From positions 1,488,001 to 1,552,000 of the forward strand of contig NZ_KB905899.1 in the NCBI RefSeq assembly GCF_000381085.1: DNA of 64,000 bases, given 5' to 3'. The notes below the pieces were generated by a model, which had not been told where the DNA came from, did not search any database, and worked only from the letters and a program-made list of their open reading frames with translations. Origin of the DNA: Thiomicrorhabdus arctica DSM 13458. GTDB taxonomy: Bacteria; Pseudomonadota; Gammaproteobacteria; Thiomicrospirales; Thiomicrospiraceae. Position 1 is the first letter of the stretch. Every line of letters begins with the position of its first letter. The translations under genes and the position numbers were made by a program. Below, one piece after another: positions 37,566-47,026 of the stretch.

Positions 37566-38891
37566 ATGGAACCTCAATCACTGGCCATTTTAATGGTCAT
37601 TACACTTTTTGCCCTCATCCTAGCAGGCGTTCCCGTTGCGTTTTCAATTGTCGCAGCAGGCGTAGGTTTTGGATTAATGGGAATGGGATTTGATTTATTC
37701 CACCTTATCCCCGCTCGTATTTTTGGAGTCATTACGAACTACACCCTTCTTGCAGTTCCCCTATTTGTTTTCATGGGCGTAATGCTAGAAAAATCCCGGC
37801 TTGCTGAAAAAATGCTCGATGTAATGGGGCACTTAGCTGGAAGAATACCTGGAGGCATGGCCATTTCCATTATTGTTGTTGGTGTGCTGATGGGCGCATC
37901 TACTGGAATTGTTGGCGCAACGGTTGTTACTTTAAGCATGATTGCCCTGCCGACGCTGTTACGCCGCAATTACAGCCACTCTGTTGCTTGCGGCACAATT
38001 TGCGCTTCTGGGACGCTGGGGCAGATTTTACCGCCTAGCTTAGTGCTTATACTGCTTGCCGATATTACTGGTGAAGCCATCGGTCCACTTTTTGCGGCCG
38101 CTTTGATTCCAGGCCTACTGCTCGCGACACTGTATGTTTTATATATTCTTTATCTCGCTTGGAAGTCACCAGAAAAGGTTCCTCCTATTGATTTGGAAGA
38201 AAGACAAAGCTATTCACGTAAGGATTTATGGATTCAATTCTTCAAGTCTGTTGCGCCTCCATTTATTTTGATTTTTGCAGTTTTAGGTTCAATTCTTGGA
38301 GGCGTCGCAGCTCCAACCGAAGCTGCATCTATGGGAGCTCTAGGAGCCTTGTTACTTGTCTTTTTAAGTAAAAGATTGAGTTTGGACGTACTGAAAGGCA
38401 CCTTGCGTGAAACGTTAAAAATAACAGGCATGATTATGTTTGTTCTCATCGCCGCCCAGATATTTGGATTGAGTTTTAGAGGGCTTGATGGGGATTATTT
38501 AATAGAGGATCTCTTTTCAATCATTCCTGGCGGTGAATGGGGTGCAATATTCTTTATGATGTTGCTTCTGCTTGTTCTAGGGTTTTTCTTAGAATGGATA
38601 GAGATTTCTTATATTGTATTACCTTTGGTATTACCTATATTTCATGCCTTAGGTGTTGATATGGTCTGGCTTGCCATATTAGTAGCGCTTAATTTACAGA
38701 CTTCATTTTTAACACCGCCCTTTGGTTGGTCATTGTTTTTCCTCAAAGGGGTTGCTCCTCCTGAAATAAAGACGATAGAAATTTATAAGGGGGTTCTTCC
38801 ATTTATTGGAATGCAAGTCAGCGTTATTGGTTTGGTTATGCTTTTCCCTGAAATAGCACTATGGCTACCTAAAGCCATTGGTTGGAGTTAA
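37566..38891 (+). CDS. dctM: TRAP transporter large permease subunit
   Basis: A 441-residue membrane protein with about 12 helices, the transport channel of the TRAP system. Family blocks include VPLFVFMGVMLEKS near 60-73, GASTGIVGATVVTLSMIALP near 110-128, GTLGQILPPSLVLIL near 147-160 and LTPPFGWSLFFLKGV near 380-394. It follows dctQ by 3 bases, and the next gene starts one base after its stop. Confidence 0.94.
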   Translation: MEPQSLAILMVITLFALILAGVPVAFSIVAAGVGFGLMGMGFDLFHLIPARIFGVITNYTLLAVPLFVFMGVMLEKSRLAEKMLDVMGHLAGRIPGGMAISIIVVGVLMGASTGIVGATVVTLSMIALPTLLRRNYSHSVACGTICASGTLGQILPPSLVLILLADITGEAIGPLFAAALIPGLLLATLYVLYILYLAWKSPEKVPPIDLEERQSYSRKDLWIQFFKSVAPPFILIFAVLGSILGGVAAPTEAASMGALGALLLVFLSKRLSLDVLKGTLRETLKITGMIMFVLIAAQIFGLSFRGLDGDYLIEDLFSIIPGGEWGAIFFMMLLLLVLGFFLEWIEISYIVLPLVLPIFHALGVDMVWLAILVALNLQTSFLTPPFGWSLFFLKGVAPPEIKTIEIYKGVLPFIGMQVSVIGLVMLFPEIALWLPKAIGWS

Positions 38892-38892
38892 T

Positions 38893-40488
38893 ATGAAACA
38901 TTTTCCGGAAACACAAATTGCAGAAAATGGCATGGTGGTGGCTCCGCACCACTCTGCCGCGGATGCAGGATTAGATATTTTAAAGTCGGGTGGTAATGCG
39001 ATTGAAGCAGCTATCGCCACAGCAGCATCACTTTCCATTCACTATCCTCATATGACAGGAATTGGTGGCGATGCTTTCTGGCTTATTTATGACCCAGAAG
39101 AAGGGGTCAGTTTTATTGAAGCCTCAGGGTATTCAGGCTCTAAAGTAAAGTCTGAACTCTATTCTGAGGTGCATGAAATCCCATTTAGAGGAAAGCTCGC
39201 AGCAAATACTGTTGCAGGTGCAGTTTCAGCTTGGTCTTTAGCATTTCAAAAAAGTCAGGACGAATGGCTAGGAAGCATGAATGCTTCTGAGCTGATGTCT
39301 GAGGCTGTTTCCGCAGCTAATAATGGCATTACAGTTACCCCTTCGTTAGCCGAAACATTAAAAGACAAAGCCAGTGAACTTCAATTGGATCCCTTTTTTG
39401 CCGACGTTTACTACCCTAAAGGAAATGTACCCAAGACTGGAGAATCATTAACTCAAACAGCATTGGGAAATACGTTAAAAAATATAGGCTATAAAGGGTT
39501 CGATGATTTTTACAGAGGACAGTTATCAGAAGACATTGCGCATGACTTTGCTCACCGCCAAGGTTTTTTAACTCATGAAGACCTTAAAAGTCATCATGCA
39601 ACATGGCAACCCTATCTTGAGTTGGAAACCTCGCATGCAAAATTATTTAATGCTTCAGCACCTACTCAAGGCGTGGCTTCGTTGATGATTTTAGGGTTAT
39701 TCGATCGGTGGACGGAGAAATTACCCGATATAGACTCTGCTGACTATGTGCACTTACTGGTAGAAGCTACCAAGATTGCATTTTCACACCGAAACCGCAT
39801 GGATACCTCTGCAACACCTGAAGAACTTCAAGCCTGGTTAGAACCAGAGTATTTGGACCAATTAAGTAAACAAATCGATTTGGATAAAGCGATACCTTGG
39901 GGAGAGCAGACCTCTCCAGGTGATACCACTTGGTTTGGCGTTATTGATTCTAAAGGGCGAGTAGTGAGTGCTATACAGAGTATTTACCATGAATTTGGAA
40001 GTGGATTAATGCTCCCTAAAACAGGTATTGTTTGGCAAAATAGAGGCTGTAGTTTTTCGCTAGATCCTACTAATATTCGTGCATTAGCACCTCATAAAAA
40101 ACCCTTCCATACGCTAAATCCTGCAATCGCTTTATTTAAGGATGGTCGTGTTATGGCCTATGGAACAATGGGGGGGGATGGACAGCCTCAGACACAAGCT
40201 GCTGTTTTTTCCCGCTATGCTTACTATGACGAAGATTTACAAACGGCTATAAATAAACCCCGGTGGCTCCTAGGTCGAACCTGGGGTAATTCTTCCGAGA
40301 GTTTAAAGTTGGAATCCCGTTTTCCTGATAACTACCACTCTCTTCTTCGCGAAAAAGGGCATGATTTTGAATGGTTATCCCCTTTAGATTCTGCCGTAGG
40401 TCATGCAGGTGCATTAGTACGCCACACCACATCAACAATAGAAGGGGCTTATGACCCTCGAAGTGATGGCAAGGCCTCTGGATTTTAA
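38893..40488 (+). CDS. Gamma-glutamyltransferase-family Ntn hydrolase, cytoplasmic
   Basis: A 531-residue member of the gamma-glutamyltranspeptidase superfamily, which transfers or hydrolyses gamma-glutamyl or related amide groups and matures by self-cleavage at a Thr. GDTTWFGVIDSKGRVVS near 343-359 holds the expected nucleophile Thr. HYPHMTGIGGDAFW near 50 is the N-terminal block, and the last residues resemble a GGT end (AYDPRSDGKASG). There is no signal peptide, unlike classical periplasmic GGT, so it acts in the cytoplasm like YwrD-type members. ATG 38893 (GGAG upstream) is preferred over TTG 38878. The position in a TRAP operon suggests it acts on the imported compound. Confidence 0.87.
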   Translation: MKHFPETQIAENGMVVAPHHSAADAGLDILKSGGNAIEAAIATAASLSIHYPHMTGIGGDAFWLIYDPEEGVSFIEASGYSGSKVKSELYSEVHEIPFRGKLAANTVAGAVSAWSLAFQKSQDEWLGSMNASELMSEAVSAANNGITVTPSLAETLKDKASELQLDPFFADVYYPKGNVPKTGESLTQTALGNTLKNIGYKGFDDFYRGQLSEDIAHDFAHRQGFLTHEDLKSHHATWQPYLELETSHAKLFNASAPTQGVASLMILGLFDRWTEKLPDIDSADYVHLLVEATKIAFSHRNRMDTSATPEELQAWLEPEYLDQLSKQIDLDKAIPWGEQTSPGDTTWFGVIDSKGRVVSAIQSIYHEFGSGLMLPKTGIVWQNRGCSFSLDPTNIRALAPHKKPFHTLNPAIALFKDGRVMAYGTMGGDGQPQTQAAVFSRYAYYDEDLQTAINKPRWLLGRTWGNSSESLKLESRFPDNYHSLLREKGHDFEWLSPLDSAVGHAGALVRHTTSTIEGAYDPRSDGKASGF

Positions 40489-40499
40489 GGATAAAAATA

Positions 40500-41306
40500 A
40501 TGAATGAACTACTAATTTTACTACCAATTTTATTAATTAGCGGCATGATTGCTGGGCTATTAGCTGGGCTATTAGGTGTAGGCGGGGGCATTGTGATTGT
40601 CCCAATGCTCTATCATATTTTTATTTATCTGAATATTGATATATCTATTGCAATGCCATTGGCCATAGGAACTTCACTATCCACCATTGTCGTCACATCG
40701 GTTATGTCCGTTAGAGCCCATCATAAAAAAGGCGGTATTGATTGGGGCTTAGTAAGGGTTTGGTTGCCATTTGTAATAGTAGGGGTGTTTATAGGAGCCT
40801 TTTCCGCCAACTTTATTGATGGCATAACCTTGAAGGTTATGTTTGGAATTTTGCTTTTAGTGATCTCTCTTCATATGATAATAAGCACGAGAATGAGTTT
40901 AGTTATAGCTAAACAGCTTCCGAGCCCTCCTGGACAACCTATTTTTGCGACTTTTCTAGGGTCATTTTCTTCAATCTTAGGGATTGGCGGAGGAACATTA
41001 ATGGTTCCCTTATTAACACTGTTTTCTTACCCAATACATAAAGCAGTCAGTACTGCATCTGTATTTGGTTTAGTCATCAGTATTCCTGCAACAATCGGAT
41101 ATATTCTTATTGGCTGGGATGTACCGAACTTGCCTACAGGGTCAACAGGCTATGTTAACTGGCTTGGTTTTATAGCTTTAGTACCAATGACAATGATTTT
41201 CGCACCTATAGGGGTTAAGCTAGCATATCGCCTTAATGTTACACAGCTAAAAACAGCCTTTGCAATTTTTCTAGCACTTGTTGGAATTAAGATGCTTTTA
41301 GTGTGA
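40500..41306 (+). CDS. TauE/SafE-family permease
   Basis: A 268-residue inner-membrane protein with about eight helices. Two repeats carry the family's Gly-rich signatures GLLGVGGGIVIVPML near 24-38 and LGIGGGTLMVPLL near 160-172. The family is linked to export of sulfite or sulfoacetate and related anions, though some members import. It is last in the porin-TRAP-GGT operon (11-base gap) and precedes a terminator. Export of a breakdown product is inferred. Confidence 0.88.
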   Translation: MNELLILLPILLISGMIAGLLAGLLGVGGGIVIVPMLYHIFIYLNIDISIAMPLAIGTSLSTIVVTSVMSVRAHHKKGGIDWGLVRVWLPFVIVGVFIGAFSANFIDGITLKVMFGILLLVISLHMIISTRMSLVIAKQLPSPPGQPIFATFLGSFSSILGIGGGTLMVPLLTLFSYPIHKAVSTASVFGLVISIPATIGYILIGWDVPNLPTGSTGYVNWLGFIALVPMTMIFAPIGVKLAYRLNVTQLKTAFAIFLALVGIKMLLV

Positions 41307-41319
41307 GTTGTTAGTGCCT

Positions 41320-41347
41320 GCCTTAGATAATTCAACTTATCTAAGGC
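41320..41347. repeat. Inverted repeat after the TauE/SafE gene
   Basis: Perfect 11-base arms GCCTTAGATAA and TTATCTAAGGC with a 6-base loop, 13 bases past the stop codon and just before the terminator. No T-run follows; it may protect the mRNA 3' end. Confidence 0.65.
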
Positions 41348-41350
41348 ATA

Positions 41351-41377
41351 AAAAACCCGCTCTATTAGCGGGTTTTA
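41351..41377. terminator. Bidirectional terminator between the TauE/SafE gene and ssb
   Basis: Stem AAAACCCGCT/AGCGGGTTTT with a 5-base loop between convergent genes, flanked by A and T runs. Confidence 0.92.
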
Positions 41378-41407
41378 GGACTCTTAACAATAAAAGATTT
41401 ATGTCAT

Positions 41408-41995
41408 TTAGAATGGTACATCGTCATCGTCAAAATCATTCGGTGCATAAGCTGGTGCTCTTTGTGGTTGCTGACCACCTTGGTAAGCTTGCCCAGCATT
41501 CGGATTTTGACCCTGTGGCTGTTGCTGTGGACGTCCTTGCTGACCACCCATTGGCGCAGCGCCTTGCTGACCCATTGGATTACCTTGTGGTGCTTGACTG
41601 AATCCACCTTGACTTTGGTCAAATGAAGTATCCCCACCCTGTCGCTGACCACCGCCACCAAGCATCTGCATCTGACCGTCAAAACCACTGATAACGACTT
41701 CTGTCGTGTAACGATCCTGGCCATTCTTATCTTGCCACTTACGCGTCTGCAATTTACCTTCTAAGTAAACCTGAGAACCTTTTTTAAGGTACTGCCCTGC
41801 AATCTCTGCAATCTTGCCAAACATAGAGACTCGGTGCCATTCTGTTTTTTGTTGCTTCTGACCGGTGCTCTTGTCATTCCACTCGTCACTCGTGGCCACA
41901 CTTAGATTTGCAATGGCATTGCCATTGGCTGCATATTTCACTTCTGGATCAGCACCCAAAGTTCCAACAATAATTACTTTGTTCACACCGCGCAT
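41408..41995 (-). CDS. ssb: Single-stranded DNA-binding protein
   Basis: A 195-residue SSB. The OB-fold occupies about 1-110 ([44 protein letters not shown]). A long disordered Gln/Gly/Pro-rich linker follows, and the acidic partner-binding tail ends in DDDDVPF. The tail recruits replication and repair proteins. AAGGAA lies before the ATG. Confidence 0.98.
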   Translation of the reverse strand: MRGVNKVIIVGTLGADPEVKYAANGNAIANLSVATSDEWNDKSTGQKQQKTEWHRVSMFGKIAEIAGQYLKKGSQVYLEGKLQTRKWQDKNGQDRYTTEVVISGFDGQMQMLGGGGQRQGGDTSFDQSQGGFSQAPQGNPMGQQGAAPMGGQQGRPQQQPQGQNPNAGQAYQGGQQPQRAPAYAPNDFDDDDVPF

Positions 41996-42298
41996 ACAAT
42001 AACTTCCTTTTAATTTCCACTATTACAAAGCCTTAGAGGCTTATAAAGCTCTGCAAATCCTCTGTTTAATTAGCCTAATACAGCCCAATAACAGTCGCAA
42101 TACAACTCTTTTTTCAATCTAGATAGTTTAACCTAACCCGCTTTCAAAGTGCACCCTAGTTGCCCCTTTACCTACAGATTTAATCTCAAAATTAACATAA
42201 ACTGACTTTGAGGCTTATCCCGTGGAGTAATAAACTCGTTCTAGACAGCAATATTACGGTTAAAATCGAATGTAATACATTAAGCATTGAGAAGCGCC
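41996..42298. other. Divergent gap between ssb and the AMP-phosphorylase-like gene
   Basis: These 303 bases hold no recognised gene. No LexA-type CTGT-N8-ACAG box was found upstream of ssb; the nearest pair, in CTGT...ACAG around 42060, is spaced 14 bases. Confidence 0.5.
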
Positions 42299-43813
42299 AT
42301 GGACACTCTTAAATTACGCAGAATCGCGATTGATACCTATAAAGAGAACGTTGCTTACCTGCACCGGGATTGTGAAATCTATCAAACTCAAGGGTTTCAG
42401 GCGCTCAATAAAATTGAGATTTATGTCAATGGTAATTTACATCCCGTGGTCGCCGTTTTAAACGTGGTAGATGATAAAAAAATCACCAACATTGATGAGC
42501 TTGGATTAAGTGAACAGGTTTTCCAACAACTTAACCTACCCGAAGGCACTCCGGTTAAAGTCAGGCATGCCGAGCAACCTAAATCACTCTCTTATGTTCA
42601 CCGAAAAATTTCTGGGGATCGCCTGGAATATACTGAGTACTTAGAAATAATTCAGGATATTAATGCCAATCGCTATTCCAAAATTGAAATCACCGCCTAC
42701 TTAGTTGGCTGTGCCGAATCGGAGATGGACCGAGATGAAGTACTGTATTTGACGCGTGCCATGGTGGATACGGGTGAGCGCATAGATTGGCAAGAACCGA
42801 TGATTGCGGACAAACACTGCATCGGTGGCATTCCTGGTAACCGTACGAGTATGTTAATCATGCCCATCATTGCCGCTTATGGCATGTTAATACCCAAAAC
42901 CTCTAGTCGAGCAATCACCTCGCCGGCTGGCTCTGCTGATACGATGGAGGTGTTAGCAAACGTAGAATTAGAAATAAAAACGCTGCAAAAAATTGTTCAA
43001 CAACACGGCGGCTGCTTGGCTTGGGGTGGCACAGCAAAACTGGCACCTGTGGATGATATTTTAATCGCAGTAGAGCGTCCACTGTCGATGGACTCTCCCG
43101 GACAAATGGTCGCATCAATTCTCTCTAAAAAAGTGGCGGCTGGCGTCACCCATCTTATTATCGACATCCCAGTTGGCCCTACGGCAAAGGTACACAGTTA
43201 TGCCAAGGCAATGAAACTCCGTAAATTATTTGAGTATGTAGGCGACAACCTGGGACTGACGTTGGAGGTGCTCATCACGGATGGCAAGCAGCCGATTGGT
43301 TCAGGGGTTGGCCCAATGTTAGAGGCTCGAGATGTCATGCGAGTCTTAGAAAATGACCCGCTCGCCTCTCAGCATTTACGCGAGAAAGCACTTCAATTGG
43401 CCGGGCACATTATTGAATTTGATATCAAAGTGCGGGCCGGTCAAGGCTATAACATTGCACGGGACATATTGGACTCTGGCCAAGCTTTAGAAAAGTTTAA
43501 TGCCATCATTGATGCTCAGGGTAGAAACCCCAACCCTTTGAGATTAGCGAAGCTTAGTTATGACGTGGTTGCACCTATTCATGGATCCGTAAGCAGTATC
43601 AATAATTTTGTCATCGCGCACATTGCGCGCTTAGCTGGCGCACCAATCGATCAGGCCGCGGGAGTGGATATTCATAAAAAACTCGGGCAAACGGTCAAAA
43701 AAGGCGATCCGCTTTTTACTATCTACGCAGACTTTGCGGCTGACTTTCACTTTGCTAAGGAAGCGGCTATTCAGGATAGTGGCTTTGAGATTGAAGTCCA
43801 AAAAGTTAACTAG
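42299..43813 (+). CDS. AMP phosphorylase-family enzyme (thymidine phosphorylase superfamily)
   Basis: A 504-residue cytoplasmic enzyme. The phosphate-binding signature reads [14 protein letters not shown], as in archaeal-type AMP/nucleoside-monophosphate phosphorylases, not KHSTGGVGDK of ordinary thymidine phosphorylase. [18 protein letters not shown] and [21 protein letters not shown] are further family blocks. A distinct N-terminal domain of about 85 residues is also typical of the AMP type. The expected reaction is AMP + phosphate to adenine + ribose 1,5-bisphosphate. ATG 42299 is preferred over TTG 42287. It ends eight bases from convergent phnN, whose product uses ribose 1,5-bisphosphate. 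Confidence 0.85.
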   Translation: MDTLKLRRIAIDTYKENVAYLHRDCEIYQTQGFQALNKIEIYVNGNLHPVVAVLNVVDDKKITNIDELGLSEQVFQQLNLPEGTPVKVRHAEQPKSLSYVHRKISGDRLEYTEYLEIIQDINANRYSKIEITAYLVGCAESEMDRDEVLYLTRAMVDTGERIDWQEPMIADKHCIGGIPGNRTSMLIMPIIAAYGMLIPKTSSRAITSPAGSADTMEVLANVELEIKTLQKIVQQHGGCLAWGGTAKLAPVDDILIAVERPLSMDSPGQMVASILSKKVAAGVTHLIIDIPVGPTAKVHSYAKAMKLRKLFEYVGDNLGLTLEVLITDGKQPIGSGVGPMLEARDVMRVLENDPLASQHLREKALQLAGHIIEFDIKVRAGQGYNIARDILDSGQALEKFNAIIDAQGRNPNPLRLAKLSYDVVAPIHGSVSSINNFVIAHIARLAGAPIDQAAGVDIHKKLGQTVKKGDPLFTIYADFAADFHFAKEAAIQDSGFEIEVQKVN

Positions 43814-43821
43814 CAAGAAGA

Positions 43822-44421
43822 TTACTGTTGAAAAACAGTCACCAATTGTTGTCCCGCTATCGTTAAGTCTCCATCATTGCTGACGGTCGTTAAATTCGGA
43901 TGACTTAGCTGAGAAAATTCAGAAGCGCGTAACAAACGCTCTTGAATTTGCTCGGCGCTTTCTCGGCCACGTTGTTCTAGCCGAGTTTTTAATTTATCTA
44001 ATGCAACAGTAATTAAGACCGGTCGAAGTTGAGGCAACCGCAATGTCGCCTCGGGCAAATAGCCTCTGGAACCATTCATGACGACATTCAAGCCTCTATC
44101 TAACCAGTCTTGCACTTCCTGACCGATACCATAATGCAGACCGTGACTCTGCCAATCAAATAGAAAACAACCGTATTGCAGACGGCTTAAAAACTCGGCT
44201 TCACTTAGTCTGACATGGTTTTCACCGTTTAACTCGACAGGACGTGTAATGTAACGATGAGCAAACACGACAGGAGCAGAACTTAAGAAAGGACGTACAT
44301 AATTTAACAGACTGTCTTTACCTACCCCGGAAGCGCCAATTACATAATAAAGATGGCCTGTAGCAGGCTCAACCTCTTGATCTAACTGACCAGGCCTGGT
44401 CGATTTTATGTACGTCTTCAT
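43822..44421 (-). CDS. phnN: Ribose 1,5-bisphosphokinase
   Basis: A 199-residue kinase that phosphorylates ribose 1,5-bisphosphate to PRPP with ATP. The P-loop is GASGVGKDS near 30-38, with the guanylate-kinase-like fold (RYITRPV near 56, GSRGYLPEA near 117). No phosphonate (C-P lyase) genes are adjacent, so the usual context is missing. The neighbouring AMP-phosphorylase-family gene would supply the substrate. AGGAG precedes the ATG. Codons near the start hold a perfect copy of the TGACCAGGCCTGGTC palindrome. Confidence 0.88.
   Translation of the reverse strand: MKTYIKSTRPGQLDQEVEPATGHLYYVIGASGVGKDSLLNYVRPFLSSAPVVFAHRYITRPVELNGENHVRLSEAEFLSRLQYGCFLFDWQSHGLHYGIGQEVQDWLDRGLNVVMNGSRGYLPEATLRLPQLRPVLITVALDKLKTRLEQRGRESAEQIQERLLRASEFSQLSHPNLTTVSNDGDLTIAGQQLVTVFQQ
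44388..44401. repeat. Perfect GACCAGGCCTGGTC palindrome inside phnN
   Basis: The 14-base palindrome lies in the first codons of phnN, encoding Thr-Arg-Pro-Gly-Gln. It belongs to the repeat family also found at 20620, 46916 and 49852. Confidence 0.7.
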
Positions 44422-44469
44422 ATAGATAGGCTCCTGAACAGGGCATAAATAGATTGCGTATTGATCCGT

Positions 44470-45891
44470 TTATATTGGTATATGCACTAGATTGACAGGT
44501 TCGCTTGACTGACTCTGCTCAATGTAATCAATTAGCCCTGCTTCGTTAATCACGCTACGATCAATTTTAAAAAATGCACGCTTTTCATCCAACAACACAA
44601 CGGCCTCATAGACACCTTCATAAGCGAGCAACTTTTGCTCAATATCAGCGACATCCTCAATATGGATATCCCCCAGAGGTACTGAAGCAATACTCAGAGG
44701 CAGAGGATTATCCATGCTCATAGCAGCGATCAACCAGATGCCGCTAATGACGGCGGTAAAAACGAAAACCCCGACATAGCCATCATATTGGTAAAAATAG
44801 CCCCCGAATAAACCACCCACGGCGGCACCTAAGAACTGACTAGTAGAGTAGACTCCACTTGCGGTGCCTTTTTTATCCGCAGGTGACAACTTAACCACGA
44901 GTGAGGGTAATGAAGCTTCTAGTAAATTAAACGCGGTAAAGAATACTAACAATAATGCAAACAATGACCAAAAATTAGGATCAATGGTGGCGAATCCAAT
45001 TTGCGACAGCATAAGCACTCCCACAGCACCGACAAATATCTGTTTCATACGACCTTTACTTTCGGCTTGAATAATAAGTGGCACCATTAAAGCAAATGAC
45101 AACAACATAACGGGCAGATAAATGTGCCAGTGACTTAGGATGTCTAGCCCGGCATTATCTCTTAGGCTTAATGGTAAAGCGACAAACATGGCCGTCAACA
45201 AGGCGTGTAAAATAAAGACACCCAAATTCAAACGTAATAACTGGGTGTTTTTTAAGATCGCTCTGAACTGTTTTGGATCCGCTTGTGCTTCTCGCTGAAA
45301 TTCTTGATGCTTAATATCCGGCATCACCCACCAGACTAAAATCATACCAAAAATGGCCAGCCCTGCAATGGCCCAGAAAATTCCGCGCACCCCAAACCAG
45401 TTCGCTAAGACAGGTCCCGCAACCAAGGAAAGAGTAAAAGAAAGCCCTATTGTCATACCGACAATTGACATGGCACGTAGTCTAAATTGTTCAGTGACTA
45501 AATCACCAACAGAGGCCATCAATACTGCGGCCACTGCACCCATACCTTGAATCGCTCGACCCAGAATCATCACCTCAATCGAGTCGGCTAATGCGCAGAC
45601 GATCGACCCGACCATAAACACCAGCATCCCGGTAATAATAAGGGGTTTACGACCATACTTATCTGACAACATGCCATATGGAATTTGTAAAAAGGCCTGA
45701 GTTAAGCCATAAATTCCCATGGCAATTCCGATTTGCATACCGGTTACATTTACAAATTCGCCTTCTGCAAACAGAGCAAATACCGGAAAAATCATAAACA
45801 ATCCCAACATTCGAGTTGAGAAAATTCCAGCGATGGAGAATGCGGCGCGGCGCTCTACCGGACTCATGGCATTGGGTTGGGGAATTGGCAT
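44470..45891 (-). CDS. yajR: MFS transporter with C-terminal YAM-like domain, YajR type
   Basis: A 473-residue inner-membrane protein with 12 helices. The signature GMLSDKYGRKPLIITGM is near 72-88, and a second-half helix pair is near 345-365. A soluble C-terminal domain follows (about 400-473), consistent with a beta-alpha-beta-beta-alpha-beta YAM domain as in E. coli YajR. The substrate is unknown in this family; drug/proton antiport is suggested. It lies 48 bases upstream of phnN on the same strand. Confidence 0.85.
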   Translation of the reverse strand: MPIPQPNAMSPVERRAAFSIAGIFSTRMLGLFMIFPVFALFAEGEFVNVTGMQIGIAMGIYGLTQAFLQIPYGMLSDKYGRKPLIITGMLVFMVGSIVCALADSIEVMILGRAIQGMGAVAAVLMASVGDLVTEQFRLRAMSIVGMTIGLSFTLSLVAGPVLANWFGVRGIFWAIAGLAIFGMILVWWVMPDIKHQEFQREAQADPKQFRAILKNTQLLRLNLGVFILHALLTAMFVALPLSLRDNAGLDILSHWHIYLPVMLLSFALMVPLIIQAESKGRMKQIFVGAVGVLMLSQIGFATIDPNFWSLFALLLVFFTAFNLLEASLPSLVVKLSPADKKGTASGVYSTSQFLGAAVGGLFGGYFYQYDGYVGVFVFTAVISGIWLIAAMSMDNPLPLSIASVPLGDIHIEDVADIEQKLLAYEGVYEAVVLLDEKRAFFKIDRSVINEAGLIDYIEQSQSSEPVNLVHIPI

Positions 45892-46091
45892 GCTTGGGCT
45901 TCCTTGGTTGTAGATGATATTTGCAGATAAATTGACTTGAGAATACCTGCGACAAATTATAACACCGCTGGAAATGCACCGAGTTATAATCGAAGTCTGA
46001 TTCTATGGCGTTTTGAATCACGCTTATTTTTATTTTACTGCCTTATACCGCCTATACAAACGTTAAGGCTCCTTAATTAATGGAGAGACAG

Positions 46092-46841
46092 ATGTTTAAT
46101 CGATTACTGCACACGATGCGCCGTAATAGCAAACGGCTATTACTGGTATTAACCCTTAGTATAACGAGCTTACTTAGTCCTTCGGCAATCGCTCAAGCAG
46201 CCACAAACCACAACAATGAAATTCAGAGTAATCAGGTTCACTTTTCTATCTCTGAAAGCCAAAATATTCCTAACGATCAGCTCACCATTATCTTTAACCA
46301 TGTCGCTCAAGGGAACTCCGCACAAATAGTGGCTGATGAGATTAATGTAAAGATGCAAGATGCCCTTATTGTCCTCAATCAATATCCTGATGTTAATCAT
46401 CAAACGTCGCAATATCATATTCGTCCCGCCTATAATAAACAACAGATCATCACCCATTGGACTGGATCGCAGAACCTCACAATTACACTTGAGAATAAAC
46501 CAGAACTGATTAAAGTGCTCACAGATCTACAGCCTTATCTCACTTACCAGTCCATGCAATTCGGAGTCTCTACCCAGCTCAAAACAGACATCACTCAGAA
46601 GTTGACGATGAAAGCGATCCAAACCTTTCAAAAACAATCTGCCATGATTGCCCAAGGCTTTCATGCACCAGACTACCGTATTCTGGAAACGCGTATTAAC
46701 ACACCCTACAACCCGCCAATAATGCATAGTTACGCCCCTAATCGAATGTTAACGACGGAAGGAATGGCTCCTCCAGCAGTGTCTTCGGGAGAAAGTACGC
46801 TTCGAGTAGACATTTCAGGCGTTTTGCAGCTATCGCCGTAA
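46092..46841 (+). CDS. SIMPL (DUF541)-like periplasmic protein
   Basis: From ATG 46092 (GGAGAG just upstream) it has 249 residues; an in-frame ATG lies at 46080. It begins with a signal peptide (basic MFNRLLHTMRRNSKR, then hydrophobic LLLVLTLSITSLLS, Ala-x-Ala near 36). The mature part resembles the SIMPL/DUF541 fold (VHFSISESQNIPND, VKMQDALIVLNQYPDVN, TWTGSQNLTITL-type blocks). Function is not known. It is alone between divergent yajR and uvrA. Confidence 0.72.
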   Translation: MFNRLLHTMRRNSKRLLLVLTLSITSLLSPSAIAQAATNHNNEIQSNQVHFSISESQNIPNDQLTIIFNHVAQGNSAQIVADEINVKMQDALIVLNQYPDVNHQTSQYHIRPAYNKQQIITHWTGSQNLTITLENKPELIKVLTDLQPYLTYQSMQFGVSTQLKTDITQKLTMKAIQTFQKQSAMIAQGFHAPDYRILETRINTPYNPPIMHSYAPNRMLTTEGMAPPAVSSGESTLRVDISGVLQLSP

Positions 46842-46915
46842 GGGCCTGGAACCCGTTACGGGTTTCATGGTAGCTTTTACCTTTATTGAAGTACTCTTTA
46901 TAAGGTATCTTCATT

Positions 46916-46931
46916 TGACCAGGCCTGGTCA
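46916..46931. repeat. Perfect TGACCAGGCCTGGTCA palindrome upstream of uvrA
   Basis: A 16-bp perfect palindrome between the SIMPL-like gene and uvrA, about 60 bases before the uvrA -10 element. Confidence 0.75.
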
Positions 46932-46990
46932 TTTAATTACCGTTCGTTCACCAGACTTAAGTCACTTTATGTAAATTAAGGTAATCTTGT

Positions 46991-46996
46991 TATAAT
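46991..46996 (+). promoter_or_regulatory. Candidate -10 element of uvrA
   Basis: A perfect TATAAT 30 bases upstream of the uvrA ATG. The -35 at the right distance is weak. No LexA box was seen around it. Confidence 0.45.
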
Positions 46997-47026
46997 ACTC
47001 AATTAACTCAAAATTGACGGACAGGC

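Noticed and set aside
41996-42298. LexA box upstream of ssb
   Set aside because: CTGT and ACAG occur but are 14 bases apart, not eight. No box was found upstream of uvrA either.
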